DNA of 64,000 bases from Aquabacterium sp. (GCF_016195855.1 NZ_JACPYU010000002.1:1-64000), one strand, 5' to 3'. Shown: positions 12,012 through 20,273, counted from the stretch's first letter. The notes: generated from the letters alone by a model not told the origin. Made by a program: numbers and translations.

Positions 12012-13397
12012 ATGAGCTTCATCCACACCCACGCCGATCGCCGCCTGTTTCTGCGCCAGAGTGCGGCCCTCGGCGCCCTGGCCGGCTCGTCCCTGGCCAG
12101 CAACCTGGCCCTGATCGGTGCCGCCGCCGCACAAAGCACCAGTGACTACCGCGCGCTGGTGTGCATCAACCTGGGCGGCGGCAACGACAACGCCAACACG
12201 GTGGTGCCCGTCAGCCCGGCCGAGTACGCGGCGTATGCCGCAGCGCGCCAGTCCCTGGCCTTGCCCACCAGCGCGCTGCTGACACTCAACCCCACCGGCT
12301 ACAGCGGCCCCACGCTGGCCTTGCACCCCTCGCTGGCGCGGCTGCGGGGGCTGTTCAACAGCGGCCAGGCCGCCGTGATGGCCAACGTGGGCACCCTGGC
12401 CCACCCCATCACCAAAGACCAATGGGACAAACGCAGCCCCGCTACCCAGCTGCCCTACCAGCTGTTCTCGCACTCGGACCAAAGCCGTGAGTGGCAGACC
12501 GGCATCCCGGATGCCACCTCGCGCACCGGCTGGCTGGGCCGCGCCGGTGACCTGCTCGATGCGCTCAACAACAGCCCGGTGTCGATCTGCATGTCCCTGG
12601 GGGGCAACAACATGCTCCAGGTGGGCAACAAGATCGTGCAGTACCAGCTCACGACACAAGGCCCTGTCGCCCTGCGTGACCTGGACAGCCCCTATGGCAT
12701 CAACACGCCCGCCCTGCGCATCCTGATGACCGACAACGCCCGCACCAACAAGATGGAGCGCGAGCTGACCGCCGTGGCGCGGCGCGCCATCTCGACCGAA
12801 GCGGCCGTGAGCTCGGCCATCGCCAGCACCGACGCCAAAACAGGCGCGAACCCCCTGCCCACCTTCGGCGGAGGCAACCTGGGCGCGCAACTGCGCATGG
12901 TCGCGCGCATGATCGCCGCACGCAAAGACCTGGGCCACACACGCCAGATCTTCTATGTCTCGCACGGGGGCTACGACATGCACGCCGACCTGATCACCAA
13001 CCATGCCAAGCGCCTGGCCGAGATCGATGCCGCCGTGTCGGACTTCTACCTGCAGACCGTCGCCCTGGGTGTCAGCGACAAGGTCACCACCTTCACGGCC
13101 TCGGAGTTCGGCCGCGCCCTGCAGTCCAACGGCGACGGCTCGGACCACGGCTGGGGCGCCCACCACTTCATCGTCGGTGGGGCTGTGCACGGCCAGCGCA
13201 TTTTCGGCCAATGGCCCACGGTGGCCCTCAAAAGCAATGACGACGCGGGCAACGGCCGCCTGATCCCCACCACCGCCGTGGACCAGTACACCGCCACGCT
13301 GGCCACCTGGCTGGGCGTGGGGGCCAGCCAGCTGAGCACCGTGCTGCCCAATATCGGCCGCTTCGCCAGCAGCGACCTGGGCTTCTTCAGCGCCTGA
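12012..13397 (+). CDS. DUF1501 domain-containing Tat-exported protein
   Basis: The 461-residue protein has a twin-arginine signal 'DRRLFLRQSAALGAL' followed by a hydrophobic stretch and an 'AAAAQS' cleavage region, so it should be exported folded. The core has 'LVCINLGGGNDNANTVVP', 'LARLRGLFNSGQAAVMANVG', 'VSHGGYDMHADL' and 'TASEFGRALQSNGDGSDHGWGAH'. These are typical of DUF1501, a family with a sulfatase/alkaline-phosphatase-like fold and unknown substrate. It lies 12 bases after the DUF1800 gene and is certainly in the same operon. Function is unassigned beyond family level. The His/Asp-rich 'DGSDHGWG' segment probably binds metal (inference from the fold). Confidence 0.9.
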   Translation: MSFIHTHADRRLFLRQSAALGALAGSSLASNLALIGAAAAQSTSDYRALVCINLGGGNDNANTVVPVSPAEYAAYAAARQSLALPTSALLTLNPTGYSGPTLALHPSLARLRGLFNSGQAAVMANVGTLAHPITKDQWDKRSPATQLPYQLFSHSDQSREWQTGIPDATSRTGWLGRAGDLLDALNNSPVSICMSLGGNNMLQVGNKIVQYQLTTQGPVALRDLDSPYGINTPALRILMTDNARTNKMERELTAVARRAISTEAAVSSAIASTDAKTGANPLPTFGGGNLGAQLRMVARMIAARKDLGHTRQIFYVSHGGYDMHADLITNHAKRLAEIDAAVSDFYLQTVALGVSDKVTTFTASEFGRALQSNGDGSDHGWGAHHFIVGGAVHGQRIFGQWPTVALKSNDDAGNGRLIPTTAVDQYTATLATWLGVGASQLSTVLPNIGRFASSDLGFFSA

Positions 13398-13412
13398 GCG
13401 CTGGCCACTCGA

Positions 13413-13442
13413 CCGCCTGACTTCGTGGAAACACCGAGGCGG
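13413..13442 (+). terminator. Stem-loop after the DUF1501 gene
   Basis: CCGCCT (13413-13418) pairs with AGGCGG (13437-13442). Inside is a smaller GTG-GAAA-CAC hairpin. It sits 16 bases after the DUF1501 stop. There is no T-run, so factor-independent termination is doubtful; it may stabilise the transcript end. Confidence 0.4.
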
Positions 13443-13554
13443 GCTGTCGCCGCTCGTTCCTTGCTGTCGTGAATTATTCTGGTCACAAAGGCTTGGTCGC
13501 CCTAGCATGCGAAACCCCGTTGCACCCACCGCGCACCAACCGCACGCAGTACCC

Positions 13555-14454
13555 ATGACGCCCAAGCCATCGACCTCTTTTGTCGTACACGGCCCGCACG
13601 GCCCTCTGGCCGTTCAACGCTGGGGCCACGCCGCCCTCCCCGTCGTCATCCTCGTGCACGGTTACCCGGACAACCGCAGCAAATGGGAGCCCATCGCCCG
13701 CCAGCTGAGTGAGCGCTACCAGGTCATCGCCTATGACGTGCGCGGCGCGGGCGACTCGTTCAAGCCAACGCGTCGGCGCGACTACCGTCTCGAAAACCTC
13801 ACCGCCGACTTCAAGGCCGTGCTGCAAGCCGTCAGCCCCAAGCGCCCGGTGCACCTGGTGGCGCACGACTGGGGCTCGGTGCAAAGCTGGGAGTTCGTGA
13901 CCGACCCAGCACTCAAAGGTCGCATCGCCTCGTTCACCTCGTGCTCCGGCCCCTGCCTGGACCACTTCGGCCACTGGCTGCGCGACAGCCTCAAGCGCCC
14001 CACGCCGCGCAACCTGGGCCGTGTGACACTGCAGATGCTCAAGTCCTGGTACGTCTACATGTTCCAGCTGCCGCTGCTGCCCGAGGCCCTGTGGCGCACC
14101 GTCATCGGCCCCAACTGGCCGGGCCTGATGCGCCTGCTCGAGCGCACCGAGATCGCGCCCCGCGCCTCGCAAACGTCCGATGGCGTGCACGGCGTGGGCC
14201 TGTACCGCGCCAATGTCTTTCAGCGCATGCTGCGGCCGCAGCAGCGTTTTGCCCATGCGCCGGTGCAGGTGCTGGTGCCCACGAAGGACCACTTCGTCAG
14301 CCCCTGGCTGAGTGAGAACCTGTCGCGCTGGGTGCCGCAGTTGACGCGCCGGGAAATCCCTGCCGGTCACTGGGTCACCCTCAAGCAGCCCGAACTGTTC
14401 ACGCAGCACGTGCGATCCTTCATCGACACCATCCCCATCCCTGCCGCGAGGTAA
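13555..14454 (+). CDS. Alpha/beta hydrolase, epoxide-hydrolase-like
   Basis: The 299-residue alpha/beta hydrolase carries the oxyanion motif 'HGYPD' and 'YDVRGAGDS'. The nucleophile elbow 'HDWGS' has Asp105 as nucleophile, the form used by epoxide hydrolases and dehalogenases instead of Ser. The catalytic His is in 'AGHWVTLKQPE' near the C-terminus. The cap region (about 130-210) is helical. An in-frame ATG at 13507 would add 16 low-complexity residues; neither start has a clear Shine-Dalgarno. It ends 5 bases before a short-chain dehydrogenase, so the two are probably co-transcribed. Alkyl-epoxide or alkyl-halide hydrolysis is possible; the substrate is not predictable. Confidence 0.87.
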   Translation: MTPKPSTSFVVHGPHGPLAVQRWGHAALPVVILVHGYPDNRSKWEPIARQLSERYQVIAYDVRGAGDSFKPTRRRDYRLENLTADFKAVLQAVSPKRPVHLVAHDWGSVQSWEFVTDPALKGRIASFTSCSGPCLDHFGHWLRDSLKRPTPRNLGRVTLQMLKSWYVYMFQLPLLPEALWRTVIGPNWPGLMRLLERTEIAPRASQTSDGVHGVGLYRANVFQRMLRPQQRFAHAPVQVLVPTKDHFVSPWLSENLSRWVPQLTRREIPAGHWVTLKQPELFTQHVRSFIDTIPIPAAR

Positions 14455-14459
14455 ACCCC

Positions 14460-15344
14460 ATGCGCAAGACAGTTCTGATCACAGGCGGCAATTCGGGCAT
14501 CGGCCTGGCCATTGCCCATGAACTGGCCCTGGGCGGCGCCACCGTGTGCCTGGCCTGCCGCGACCAACGCAAGGCCGCCGCCGCCCGCGACGAGATCATG
14601 CAGCGCACGCCCGGCGCGCAGGTGGAGATCTACCCGCTGGACCTGGCCTCGTTCGACGCCATCCACCGCTTCGTGCAGGCCTTCTCTGCACGGCACGACA
14701 AGCTTCATGCCCTGATCAACAACGCCGGGGCCGTGCCCACGCGCCAGCAGTTCACCGCCGAGGGCTTCGAGCTGCAGTTCGGTGGCAACTACCTGGGGCC
14801 CTTCCTGCTCACGCACCTGCTGATGCCCTTGCTGCAGGCCGCTGCCGATGAAGGCGGCACCGGGCAGGGCGACGCCCGCATCGTCAACCTGTCCTCGATC
14901 GCGCACACGATCGGCCGCATGGACCTGGACACGGCCAAAGGCCGCAAGCCCTACCGCGTGCTGCCCGCGTACGCGCAATCCAAACTGGGCAACCTGCTGT
15001 TCAGCAACGCCCTGGCACGCAAGCTGCCCGCCGGCATCACCTCACAGGCGATGCACCCCGGTGGCGTGGCCTCGCCGCTGTACCGCGACATCCCCGGCTG
15101 GCAATACGCCGTGATGAAGCCCTTCCTGATCGGCCCCGAGCGCGCGGGCCAGCTGGCGGCCGAGCTGGCGCTGGACGTGTCACGGCGTGGCGAGACGGGG
15201 GGTTACTTCTCCATCCAGCACCCGCGCATCGTGTCGCGTGCGGCGCGCAACCAGGCCCTGCAGGACGAGTTGTATGCACAAAGCTGCGTCTGGGCTGAAG
15301 TGGCGCCTCTGGGTGGCACGGCACGCACGCAGATGGCAGCTTGA
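14460..15344 (+). CDS. Short-chain dehydrogenase/reductase (SDR)
   Basis: The 294-residue NAD(P)-dependent oxidoreductase shows the classical SDR pattern: cofactor motif 'TGGNSGIG' at 8-15, 'NNAG' in 'LHALINNAGAVPTR', the catalytic Ser in 'IVNLSSIAH', and Tyr-x-x-x-Lys in 'PAYAQSKLGN'. The 'GGNSGIGLAIAHELALGGATVCLACR' style opening and length resemble the retinol-dehydrogenase/WWOX-like subgroup. It follows the alpha/beta hydrolase by 5 bases. Ketone/alcohol interconversion on a hydrophobic substrate is a reasonable guess; nothing more specific can be supported. Confidence 0.9.
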   Translation: MRKTVLITGGNSGIGLAIAHELALGGATVCLACRDQRKAAAARDEIMQRTPGAQVEIYPLDLASFDAIHRFVQAFSARHDKLHALINNAGAVPTRQQFTAEGFELQFGGNYLGPFLLTHLLMPLLQAAADEGGTGQGDARIVNLSSIAHTIGRMDLDTAKGRKPYRVLPAYAQSKLGNLLFSNALARKLPAGITSQAMHPGGVASPLYRDIPGWQYAVMKPFLIGPERAGQLAAELALDVSRRGETGGYFSIQHPRIVSRAARNQALQDELYAQSCVWAEVAPLGGTARTQMAA

Positions 15345-15441
15345 AAACCGTGGTTTGAAAATGGCCACGTGAGAGCCGAGGCCACCGCAGCAGGCGCAAA
15401 ATCAGGCCGCCCCTTGAAGGACGACCTGAGGACCACCGCCC

Positions 15442-16443
15442 ATGCCCAGCCTGCCCACCTTGATGACCGAGATCGCGATCACCCAGCCGGGTGGTCCTGA
15501 AGTGCTGCAAGCCCGCCAGGTTCCCCTGCCTGAACCCGGCCCCGGGCAGCTGCTGGTCAAGGTCGAAGCGGCGGGCGTCAACCGCCCCGATGTGCTGCAA
15601 CGGCGCGGCCTCTACCCCATGCCCCCCGGCGTCACCCCCACGCCCGGGCTGGAGATCGCCGGTGAGGTCGTGGCCCTGGGCGAAGGCGCGCAGGGCTTCA
15701 GCGTAGGCAACCCGGTCTGCGGCCTGACGGATGGCGGCGGTTATGCCGAGTACGTGGTGCTGCCCGCTTCCCAGACCCTGCTGCGCCCGCGCGGCATGGA
15801 CGCCATCCACGCCGCCGCCATCCCCGAGACCTTCTTCACCGTGTGGGCCAACCTGTTCATGATGGGCCGCGCCAAAGCCGGTGAGACCCTGCTGGTGCAT
15901 GGCGGCACCAGCGGCATCGGCTCCACCGCGCTGATGCTGGCCAAGGAGATGGGCCTGCATGCCGTCTCCACCGACGGCGGCCCGGAGAAAGGCACCGCCG
16001 CCGTCGAACTGGGCGCCGAGTTCAGCATCGACTACCGCACCCAGGCCTTCGTGCCCGAGGTCATGCGCTGGACGAGCGGCCGCGGCGTGGACCTCATCCT
16101 CGACATCATGGGCGCGGGCTACTTCGAGCAGAACCTGGGCGCCCTGGCCAAGGACGGCCGCCTGCTGCTGATCGGCTTCATGGCGGGTGACACCGTCGAC
16201 AAGTTCAACCTGCTGCCCATCATGCTCAAGCGCCTGACGGTCACCGGCTCGACCATGCGCGGGCGCAGCACCGAAGAGAAAGCGGCCATCGCCCGCGAAC
16301 TGCACGCACTCGTGTGGCCGGCGCTGTCAGCGGGCCGCTGCGTGCCCCATGTCCATCAGGTTTTTGATCTGGACCAAGCCGCCGAGGCCCACCGCCTGAT
16401 GGAAAGCCGCAGCCACATCGGCAAGATCGTGCTCAAGGTCTGA
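15442..16443 (+). CDS. NAD(P)H-quinone oxidoreductase, zinc-independent MDR family (PIG3-like)
   Basis: The 333-residue protein has an N-terminal GroES-like domain with 'VEAAGVNRPDVLQRRGLYP' and 'PTPGLEIAGEVVALG'. A Rossmann domain follows with 'LVHGGTSGIGSTALMLAKEMG', matching the quinone oxidoreductase/TP53I3 branch of medium-chain dehydrogenases. No zinc-binding cysteine cluster is visible. 'LDIMGAGYFEQNLGALAKDGRLLLIGFMAG' and the end 'AHRLMESRSHIGKIVL' are typical. It probably reduces quinones or enones using NADPH, in the cytoplasm. A second in-frame ATG 7 codons downstream (15463) is an equally plausible start. It stands alone with gaps on both sides. Confidence 0.92.
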   Translation: MPSLPTLMTEIAITQPGGPEVLQARQVPLPEPGPGQLLVKVEAAGVNRPDVLQRRGLYPMPPGVTPTPGLEIAGEVVALGEGAQGFSVGNPVCGLTDGGGYAEYVVLPASQTLLRPRGMDAIHAAAIPETFFTVWANLFMMGRAKAGETLLVHGGTSGIGSTALMLAKEMGLHAVSTDGGPEKGTAAVELGAEFSIDYRTQAFVPEVMRWTSGRGVDLILDIMGAGYFEQNLGALAKDGRLLLIGFMAGDTVDKFNLLPIMLKRLTVTGSTMRGRSTEEKAAIARELHALVWPALSAGRCVPHVHQVFDLDQAAEAHRLMESRSHIGKIVLKV

Positions 16444-16527
16444 GGCGCCGTGAGCCCCTGTGCGGGGTGCATGTGCGGGTTCATTGACGCAGGTCAGTGC
16501 CCGGACTTGATGGAGATGGGGGCGCCA

Positions 16528-16608
16528 CTGGAAAGCCCGTAACAGCTTGTGTCGAACGCCCACTATATTGGGCCGGTACCTGTTGTATGACGCTTCGATC
16601 AGGCGTCA
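16528..16608 (+). promoter_or_regulatory. Conserved promoter/leader block of acyltransferase gene A
   Basis: The block contains CTGGAAAGCCCG (16528-16539), a -10-like TATATT (16564-16569) and a palindrome TGACGC - 9 nt - GCGTCA (16588-16608), 23 bases before the ATG. All three elements recur in the same order at nearly the same spacing before the paralogous gene at 25031: the 12-mer is identical, the -10-like is TATAGT, and the palindrome is imperfect. The spacing between -10 and palindrome is 18 bases in both. Conservation upstream of diverged genes supports function. The palindrome could be an operator or a transcript hairpin. Confidence 0.65.
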
Positions 16609-16631
16609 ATAAACGAGATGGGACCGTCGCC

Positions 16632-18017
16632 ATGACCGCCTCCAAGCTGATTCCACTGAACCGATCCGAACACCTCTACTGGGCCGCAGAAGGCTACCTC
16701 GGCCCCATCAACCAGGCCTACATCCTGTGCTTTGACAGCCCGGTGGACACCGAGCTGATCCGCCAGGCCCTGCGCGAGCTGGCGTCGGCCTACCCGCGCA
16801 TGCGCGGCATCATCGAGCTCACCGGCCTGCACTTCCAGTTGCGCATCCTGGACGATGACCTGTATGTGGACCAGTTGTTTGCGGACACCTTCCGCGTGCT
16901 GCCCCACATCGACGCGTCATCGCGCCCGGCGCTGGCCGCCTTCCACAACGAGTTCATCAACGAGCCCATCTCGCTGGAGCGCGGCCTGCCCTGGCGGGCC
17001 CGCTTCATCCCGCACCCCACGCGGCCGGCCTTGATGTTCTCGGTGCACCACATCGTGGGCGATGGCCGCTCCATGGTGCAGATGCTCAGCGCCATCATGG
17101 CCCGCCTCAGTGGCCAGCCCATCGCCCCTTGCAAGATCGACTCGCCCAGCATGCTGCCCGCCGTCATGCTGCAAAAGTGGTGGCAATGGCCGGCCAGCAT
17201 CGCCCGCTGGTGGCGACAGGCCAAGGCCGAAGCCACCGCACGCCAAGGCATGAACATCGTCACGCTGGCGCGGCGCAAAAGCCCGCGCTACACGACCTCG
17301 GCCATCCGCTACCACGAGCTGCCCTGCTCCAGCGCCACCATGAAGACGCTGGCCAAGGCCAACGGGACCACGGTCAACACCTTGCTGACGGCCCTGGTGG
17401 CCAACGCCTTCCTGGCCATGGCGGCCAACGACCCCAAGGCCATGGCCGCCATCCGCCTGTCGGTGGACCTGCGCCGCTACTACCCCCCGGGCACCGCCCC
17501 CGAGTTCGGCAACTACGTGCACTCCTTCACCGTGCTGGCCCAGCGGCAGGCCAATCTGCGGGCCCAGGTCAACGCGCTGGAGAGCCAGGTCAAGGAACAC
17601 CTGCTGGGCTATGAACGGCGCGACTATGCCCTGCCCGTGCTGCTCTACGAATGCCTGCCCTGGCTGGGCCGTGCCCTGTCTGGCCGCCTGGTCGTGCGCT
17701 ACAAGGCCCGAGGGCGGCTGCCCCAGTTGAGCTGCCACCTGAGCAACCTGGGCAATGCGGATGCCATCAACCCGCCGGATGCCAAGGTCCGCCTGGCCGA
17801 GTTGTGGCCCATGACCACCAACCCCGTCTTCATGCTCGGCGCGCTCAGCCTCAACGGCAGACAGTTCCTCACGCTGATCTCGCAGAACGACGAGATCCCG
17901 CAGGAGGCGGTGGCGGCATTCCAGGCCGAGCTCGATCGGCAGTTCCACAGCCTGATGCAGGCCCCTGATACGGGCCCTCGATGCCAACTTGATGCAACGA
18001 TGACACAAGCCTGCTGA
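16632..18017 (+). CDS. Condensation/PapA5-AATase-like acyltransferase, paralog A
   Basis: The 461-residue protein has the HHxxxDG active-site motif of the CoA-dependent acyltransferase superfamily: His139-His140-Ile-Val-Gly-Asp144-Gly145 in 'SVHHIVGDGRS'. The superfamily includes PapA5, wax synthases, alcohol acetyltransferases and NRPS condensation domains. His140 would be the general base. The second half has 'TTVNTLLTALVANAFLA', 'SVDLRRYYPPG', 'PEFGNYVHSF' and 'LSCHLSNLGNAD', which resemble the floor-loop and latch regions. It has an ungapped paralog at 25031-26377. It likely transfers an acyl group to an alcohol or amine acceptor, but substrates are unknown. A 10-bp perfect hairpin overlaps its stop codon. 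The start ATG is fixed by alignment with the paralog. Confidence 0.82.
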   Translation: MTASKLIPLNRSEHLYWAAEGYLGPINQAYILCFDSPVDTELIRQALRELASAYPRMRGIIELTGLHFQLRILDDDLYVDQLFADTFRVLPHIDASSRPALAAFHNEFINEPISLERGLPWRARFIPHPTRPALMFSVHHIVGDGRSMVQMLSAIMARLSGQPIAPCKIDSPSMLPAVMLQKWWQWPASIARWWRQAKAEATARQGMNIVTLARRKSPRYTTSAIRYHELPCSSATMKTLAKANGTTVNTLLTALVANAFLAMAANDPKAMAAIRLSVDLRRYYPPGTAPEFGNYVHSFTVLAQRQANLRAQVNALESQVKEHLLGYERRDYALPVLLYECLPWLGRALSGRLVVRYKARGRLPQLSCHLSNLGNADAINPPDAKVRLAELWPMTTNPVFMLGALSLNGRQFLTLISQNDEIPQEAVAAFQAELDRQFHSLMQAPDTGPRCQLDATMTQAC

Positions 18018-18034
18018 CAGGACGCTGTCAGCAG
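18011..18034 (+). terminator. Perfect 10-bp hairpin spanning the stop codon of acyltransferase A
   Basis: CTGCTGACAG (18011-18020) and CTGTCAGCAG (18025-18034) form a perfect stem with the tetraloop GACG. The stop codon TGA (18015-18017) is inside the left arm. No T-run follows, so it is either a weak or Rho-assisted terminator, or a 3' stabilising structure. Confidence 0.5.
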
Positions 18035-18050
18035 CAGGTCCGCACCATGG

Positions 18051-18074
18051 AGGCTCTTTCAACACAAGGAGCCT
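18051..18074 (+). promoter_or_regulatory. Hairpin covering the ribosome binding site of the VOC gene
   Basis: AGGCTC (18051-18056) and GAGCCT (18069-18074) form a perfect 6-bp stem with a 12-nt loop. The Shine-Dalgarno AAGGAG (18066-18071) overlaps the right arm, just before the ATG at 18078. It could lower translation when folded. This is inference from pairing only. Confidence 0.4.
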
Positions 18075-18077
18075 TCC

Positions 18078-18464
18078 ATGAGCCAAGCCCCCATCGACCA
18101 CGCCATCCACTGGTTCGAGATCCCCGTCAGCGACATGGCCCGCAGCGTGGCCTTCTACGAACGCCTGCTGGGCGTCACCCTGCGCCCTGAAGTCATCGCC
18201 GGCATGGAGTTGGCCGTCTTTCCCGCCACGGACCCCAACGCCGTCAAGGGCTGCCTGATGGCGGTCGAGAAGGTATCCCCACACACCGATGGCGTGCTGA
18301 TCTACCTGAACGCCGGCAAGTCGCTCAACGCCGTGCTGGCCCGGCTGGCGGCCTGCGGCGGCACGCTGCTGACACCCCGTGTGGTGCTGCCCGATGGCAT
18401 GGGCTGCTTTGCGCACATCACCGACCCGGACGGCCAGCGCATCGGCCTGCACGCGCTGGACTGA
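18078..18464 (+). CDS. VOC (glyoxalase/bleomycin-resistance) superfamily protein
   Basis: The 128-residue single-domain vicinal-oxygen-chelate protein opens with 'HAIHWFEIPVSDMARSVAFYERLLGV' and closes with 'FAHITDPDGQRIGLHAL', the two typical beta-alpha-beta-beta-beta modules. Potential metal ligands are His in 'AIHWFEI' and Glu in 'GMELAVF'; the C-terminal Glu expected in 'DPDGN.IGLh' is replaced in 'DPDGQRIGLH', where only a terminal His is available. Many such small proteins have no proven enzymatic role. The gene is followed 36 bases later by a WYL-type regulator, a very common pairing in Proteobacteria, suggesting the regulator controls or is co-expressed with it. Confidence 0.88.
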   Translation: MSQAPIDHAIHWFEIPVSDMARSVAFYERLLGVTLRPEVIAGMELAVFPATDPNAVKGCLMAVEKVSPHTDGVLIYLNAGKSLNAVLARLAACGGTLLTPRVVLPDGMGCFAHITDPDGQRIGLHALD

Positions 18465-18500
18465 CACAGCCACACCGCCCACTGCTGTCACACTGCGCCC

Positions 18501-19190
18501 ATGCGCCGAGCCGACCGCCTCTTCCAGCTGCTGCAACTGATACGCGGGCGCCGCCTGTCCACCGCGGCATGGCTGGCCGAGCGCATGGCCGTCTCGGTGC
18601 GCACGGTCTACCGCGATGTGGCCGCCTTGCAGGCGCAGGGCGTGCCCATCGAAGGCGAGGCCGGCGTGGGCTACCGCGTGGCCCGCGACTACAGCCTGCC
18701 GCCGCTCATGTTCACGCCCGAACAAGCCCAAGCCCTGGTCGCCTCGGTGCGCATCGCGCGCAGCCGGCTGGACCCGGCCCTGGCGGCGCAAGCGGAAGAC
18801 GCCCTCAGCAAGATCCTCAGCGTGCTGCCCTTGGGCAGCCGCGCCGCCGCCGACAGCCTGCCCCTGCACGCCCCCGCGCGCCCGCACGACACCATCGTGC
18901 TGGACAGATTGGGCCAACTGCGCCGCGCCATCGAGGCCCGCCGCCTGGTCCATCTGGACTACGCCGATGCCGAAGGCAAACCCAGCCGCCGCACCCTGCG
19001 CCCCCTGGTCTGCCTGTATTGGGAATCGGCCTGGACACTGTCGGCCTGGTGCGAGTTGCGGCAGGATTTTCGCCAGTTCCGGCTGGACCGCATCCAGCAA
19101 CTGGCCATTGATGAGCAGACCTTTGCCGACGAAGCCGGCAAGACCCTGGCCGACCTGCTGCGGCGGATCAAGCTGCCGACCTCGGCGTGA
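18501..19190 (+). CDS. YafY-type transcriptional regulator with HTH and WYL-like domain
   Basis: The 229-residue DNA-binding protein has an N-terminal winged helix ('MRRADRLFQLLQLIRG', 'WLAERMAVSVRTVYRDVAAL', about 1-60) and a 'GYRVARDYSLPPLMFT' linker, both typical of YafY/DeoR-like regulators. The C-terminal ligand-sensing domain (about 130-200) corresponds to WYL, but the name-giving motif reads Trp-Thr-Leu in 'ESAWTLSAWCELR'. The conserved Arg-rich end 'DFRQFRLDRIQQL' is present. WYL domains bind nucleic acid or small ligands. It is located directly after a VOC gene and probably regulates it. Start ATG at 18501; no strong Shine-Dalgarno is visible. Confidence 0.9.
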   Translation: MRRADRLFQLLQLIRGRRLSTAAWLAERMAVSVRTVYRDVAALQAQGVPIEGEAGVGYRVARDYSLPPLMFTPEQAQALVASVRIARSRLDPALAAQAEDALSKILSVLPLGSRAAADSLPLHAPARPHDTIVLDRLGQLRRAIEARRLVHLDYADAEGKPSRRTLRPLVCLYWESAWTLSAWCELRQDFRQFRLDRIQQLAIDEQTFADEAGKTLADLLRRIKLPTSA

Positions 19191-19192
19191 GC

Positions 19193-19217
19193 GGGGCCGG
19201 CCGACTCGAGTGGCCCC
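19193..19217 (+). terminator. GC-rich stem-loop after the WYL regulator gene
   Basis: GGGGCC (19193-19198) and GGCCCC (19212-19217) with a 13-nt loop, starting 3 bases after the stop. It lacks a T-run, so the terminator call is tentative. Confidence 0.35.
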
Positions 19218-19333
19218 CACGCCCAACAACTCGATACACATCCGTCCACCCCGGCAGACGTCTCGGCTCAAGCCCGACTAGGCACGGCGCGCCCACCCTG
19301 CTACGCTGCCCCTCGCAGTAAAGGTTGCGCCCA

Positions 19334-19356
19334 GTTTGCACGCCAATGAGGCAAAC
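19334..19356 (+). promoter_or_regulatory. Inverted repeat upstream of the FkbM methyltransferase gene
   Basis: GTTTGC (19334-19339) and GCAAAC (19351-19356) are separated by 11 bases, about 45 bases before the ATG. Flanking GCGC on both sides extends the symmetry imperfectly. It may be an operator or a leader hairpin. Confidence 0.35.
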
Positions 19357-19400
19357 GGCGCCTGTGCACGTCCGAGAGTTGAACTCGCCTAGGAGGGCAT

Positions 19401-20213
19401 ATGGGTTTGCTACGTCTCACGGTCAAAAACGCCATTGAACACCTCGCCCCGGGATGGATGGCGCAACGCTACCTGCGGCGCATCGAGGCCGCCTCGCTGG
19501 CTGAAAAGGAAATCGCGCTGCTGCCCCTGCTGTGCCAGGCGGATGGCATCGCCATCGATGTGGGGGCCAACCAAGGCTTGTACGTCCACCATTTGCTGCC
19601 CCTGGTCAGCCAGGTGATCGCATTCGAGCCTCTACCGGCCATGCAGGCGCAGTTGCGGCGCTTTTACGCCGACAAGATCAGGCTGGAGCCCGTGGCCCTG
19701 TCCCGCGCGCCCGGCCGCGCCCAGTTGCGCATGCCCGCGGGCAACCCCTCGTGGGCCACCATGGCGCAAACCAACAAGCTGGAGATGGCCCAGCCGGACA
19801 AGGCCATCGAGACGGTTGACGCCGAGGTCCGCACCCTGGACAGCTACGACTACCGCCACGTCAGCCTCATCAAGATCGACGTGGAAGGCAATGAAGAAGC
19901 CGTGCTGGAAGGCGCTGTGGCCACCCTGCGCCGCGAGCAACCCAACCTGATCATCGAGGTGGAAGAGCGGCACAACGCCGGCTCCGTCCAACGCGTGGCC
20001 CAATTCCTGGCTGCGCTGGGCTACGAGGGCTTTTATCTGCTGGACGGCGAACTCAAGCCGCTCAGCACCTTCGACCTGGCTCGGGACCAGGACATCCACA
20101 ACGTGGGCCTGCAAGGCAAGGTGGGCCGCTACATCAACAACTTCATCTACGTCCCGCACGAGCGCGTGGCGACGCTGCTGGAAAACCTGCGACCGGCCCA
20201 GGCCCTGCACTAG
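19401..20213 (+). CDS. FkbM-family methyltransferase
   Basis: The 270-residue SAM-dependent methyltransferase has motif I 'AIDVGANQGLYVHHLLP', the acidic strand-2 end 'VIAFEPLPAMQAQLRR', and the family hallmark 'VSLIKIDVEGNEEAVLEGA' followed by 'QPNLIIEVEERHN'. FkbM proteins O-methylate sugars and secondary metabolites and are frequent in polysaccharide loci. No glycosyltransferases adjoin it here, so the acceptor is unknown. A strong Shine-Dalgarno AGGAGGG lies 6 bases before the ATG at 19401. The final 'NNFIYVPHERVATLLENLRP' segment is typical of FkbM C-terminal tails. It stands alone between the WYL regulator and leuS. Confidence 0.9.
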   Translation: MGLLRLTVKNAIEHLAPGWMAQRYLRRIEAASLAEKEIALLPLLCQADGIAIDVGANQGLYVHHLLPLVSQVIAFEPLPAMQAQLRRFYADKIRLEPVALSRAPGRAQLRMPAGNPSWATMAQTNKLEMAQPDKAIETVDAEVRTLDSYDYRHVSLIKIDVEGNEEAVLEGAVATLRREQPNLIIEVEERHNAGSVQRVAQFLAALGYEGFYLLDGELKPLSTFDLARDQDIHNVGLQGKVGRYINNFIYVPHERVATLLENLRPAQALH

Positions 20214-20273
20214 ACACCCAGCCCAGCTGCAGAGATCACCACCTCCGCCAGCGCCGGGGGCGCCGCCGCTTCC

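Noticed and set aside
16917..19271. 784-codon open frame on the minus strand across acyltransferase A, VOC and WYL genes
   Set aside because: It spans three recognisable plus-strand genes and their gaps; composition is that of a shadow frame.
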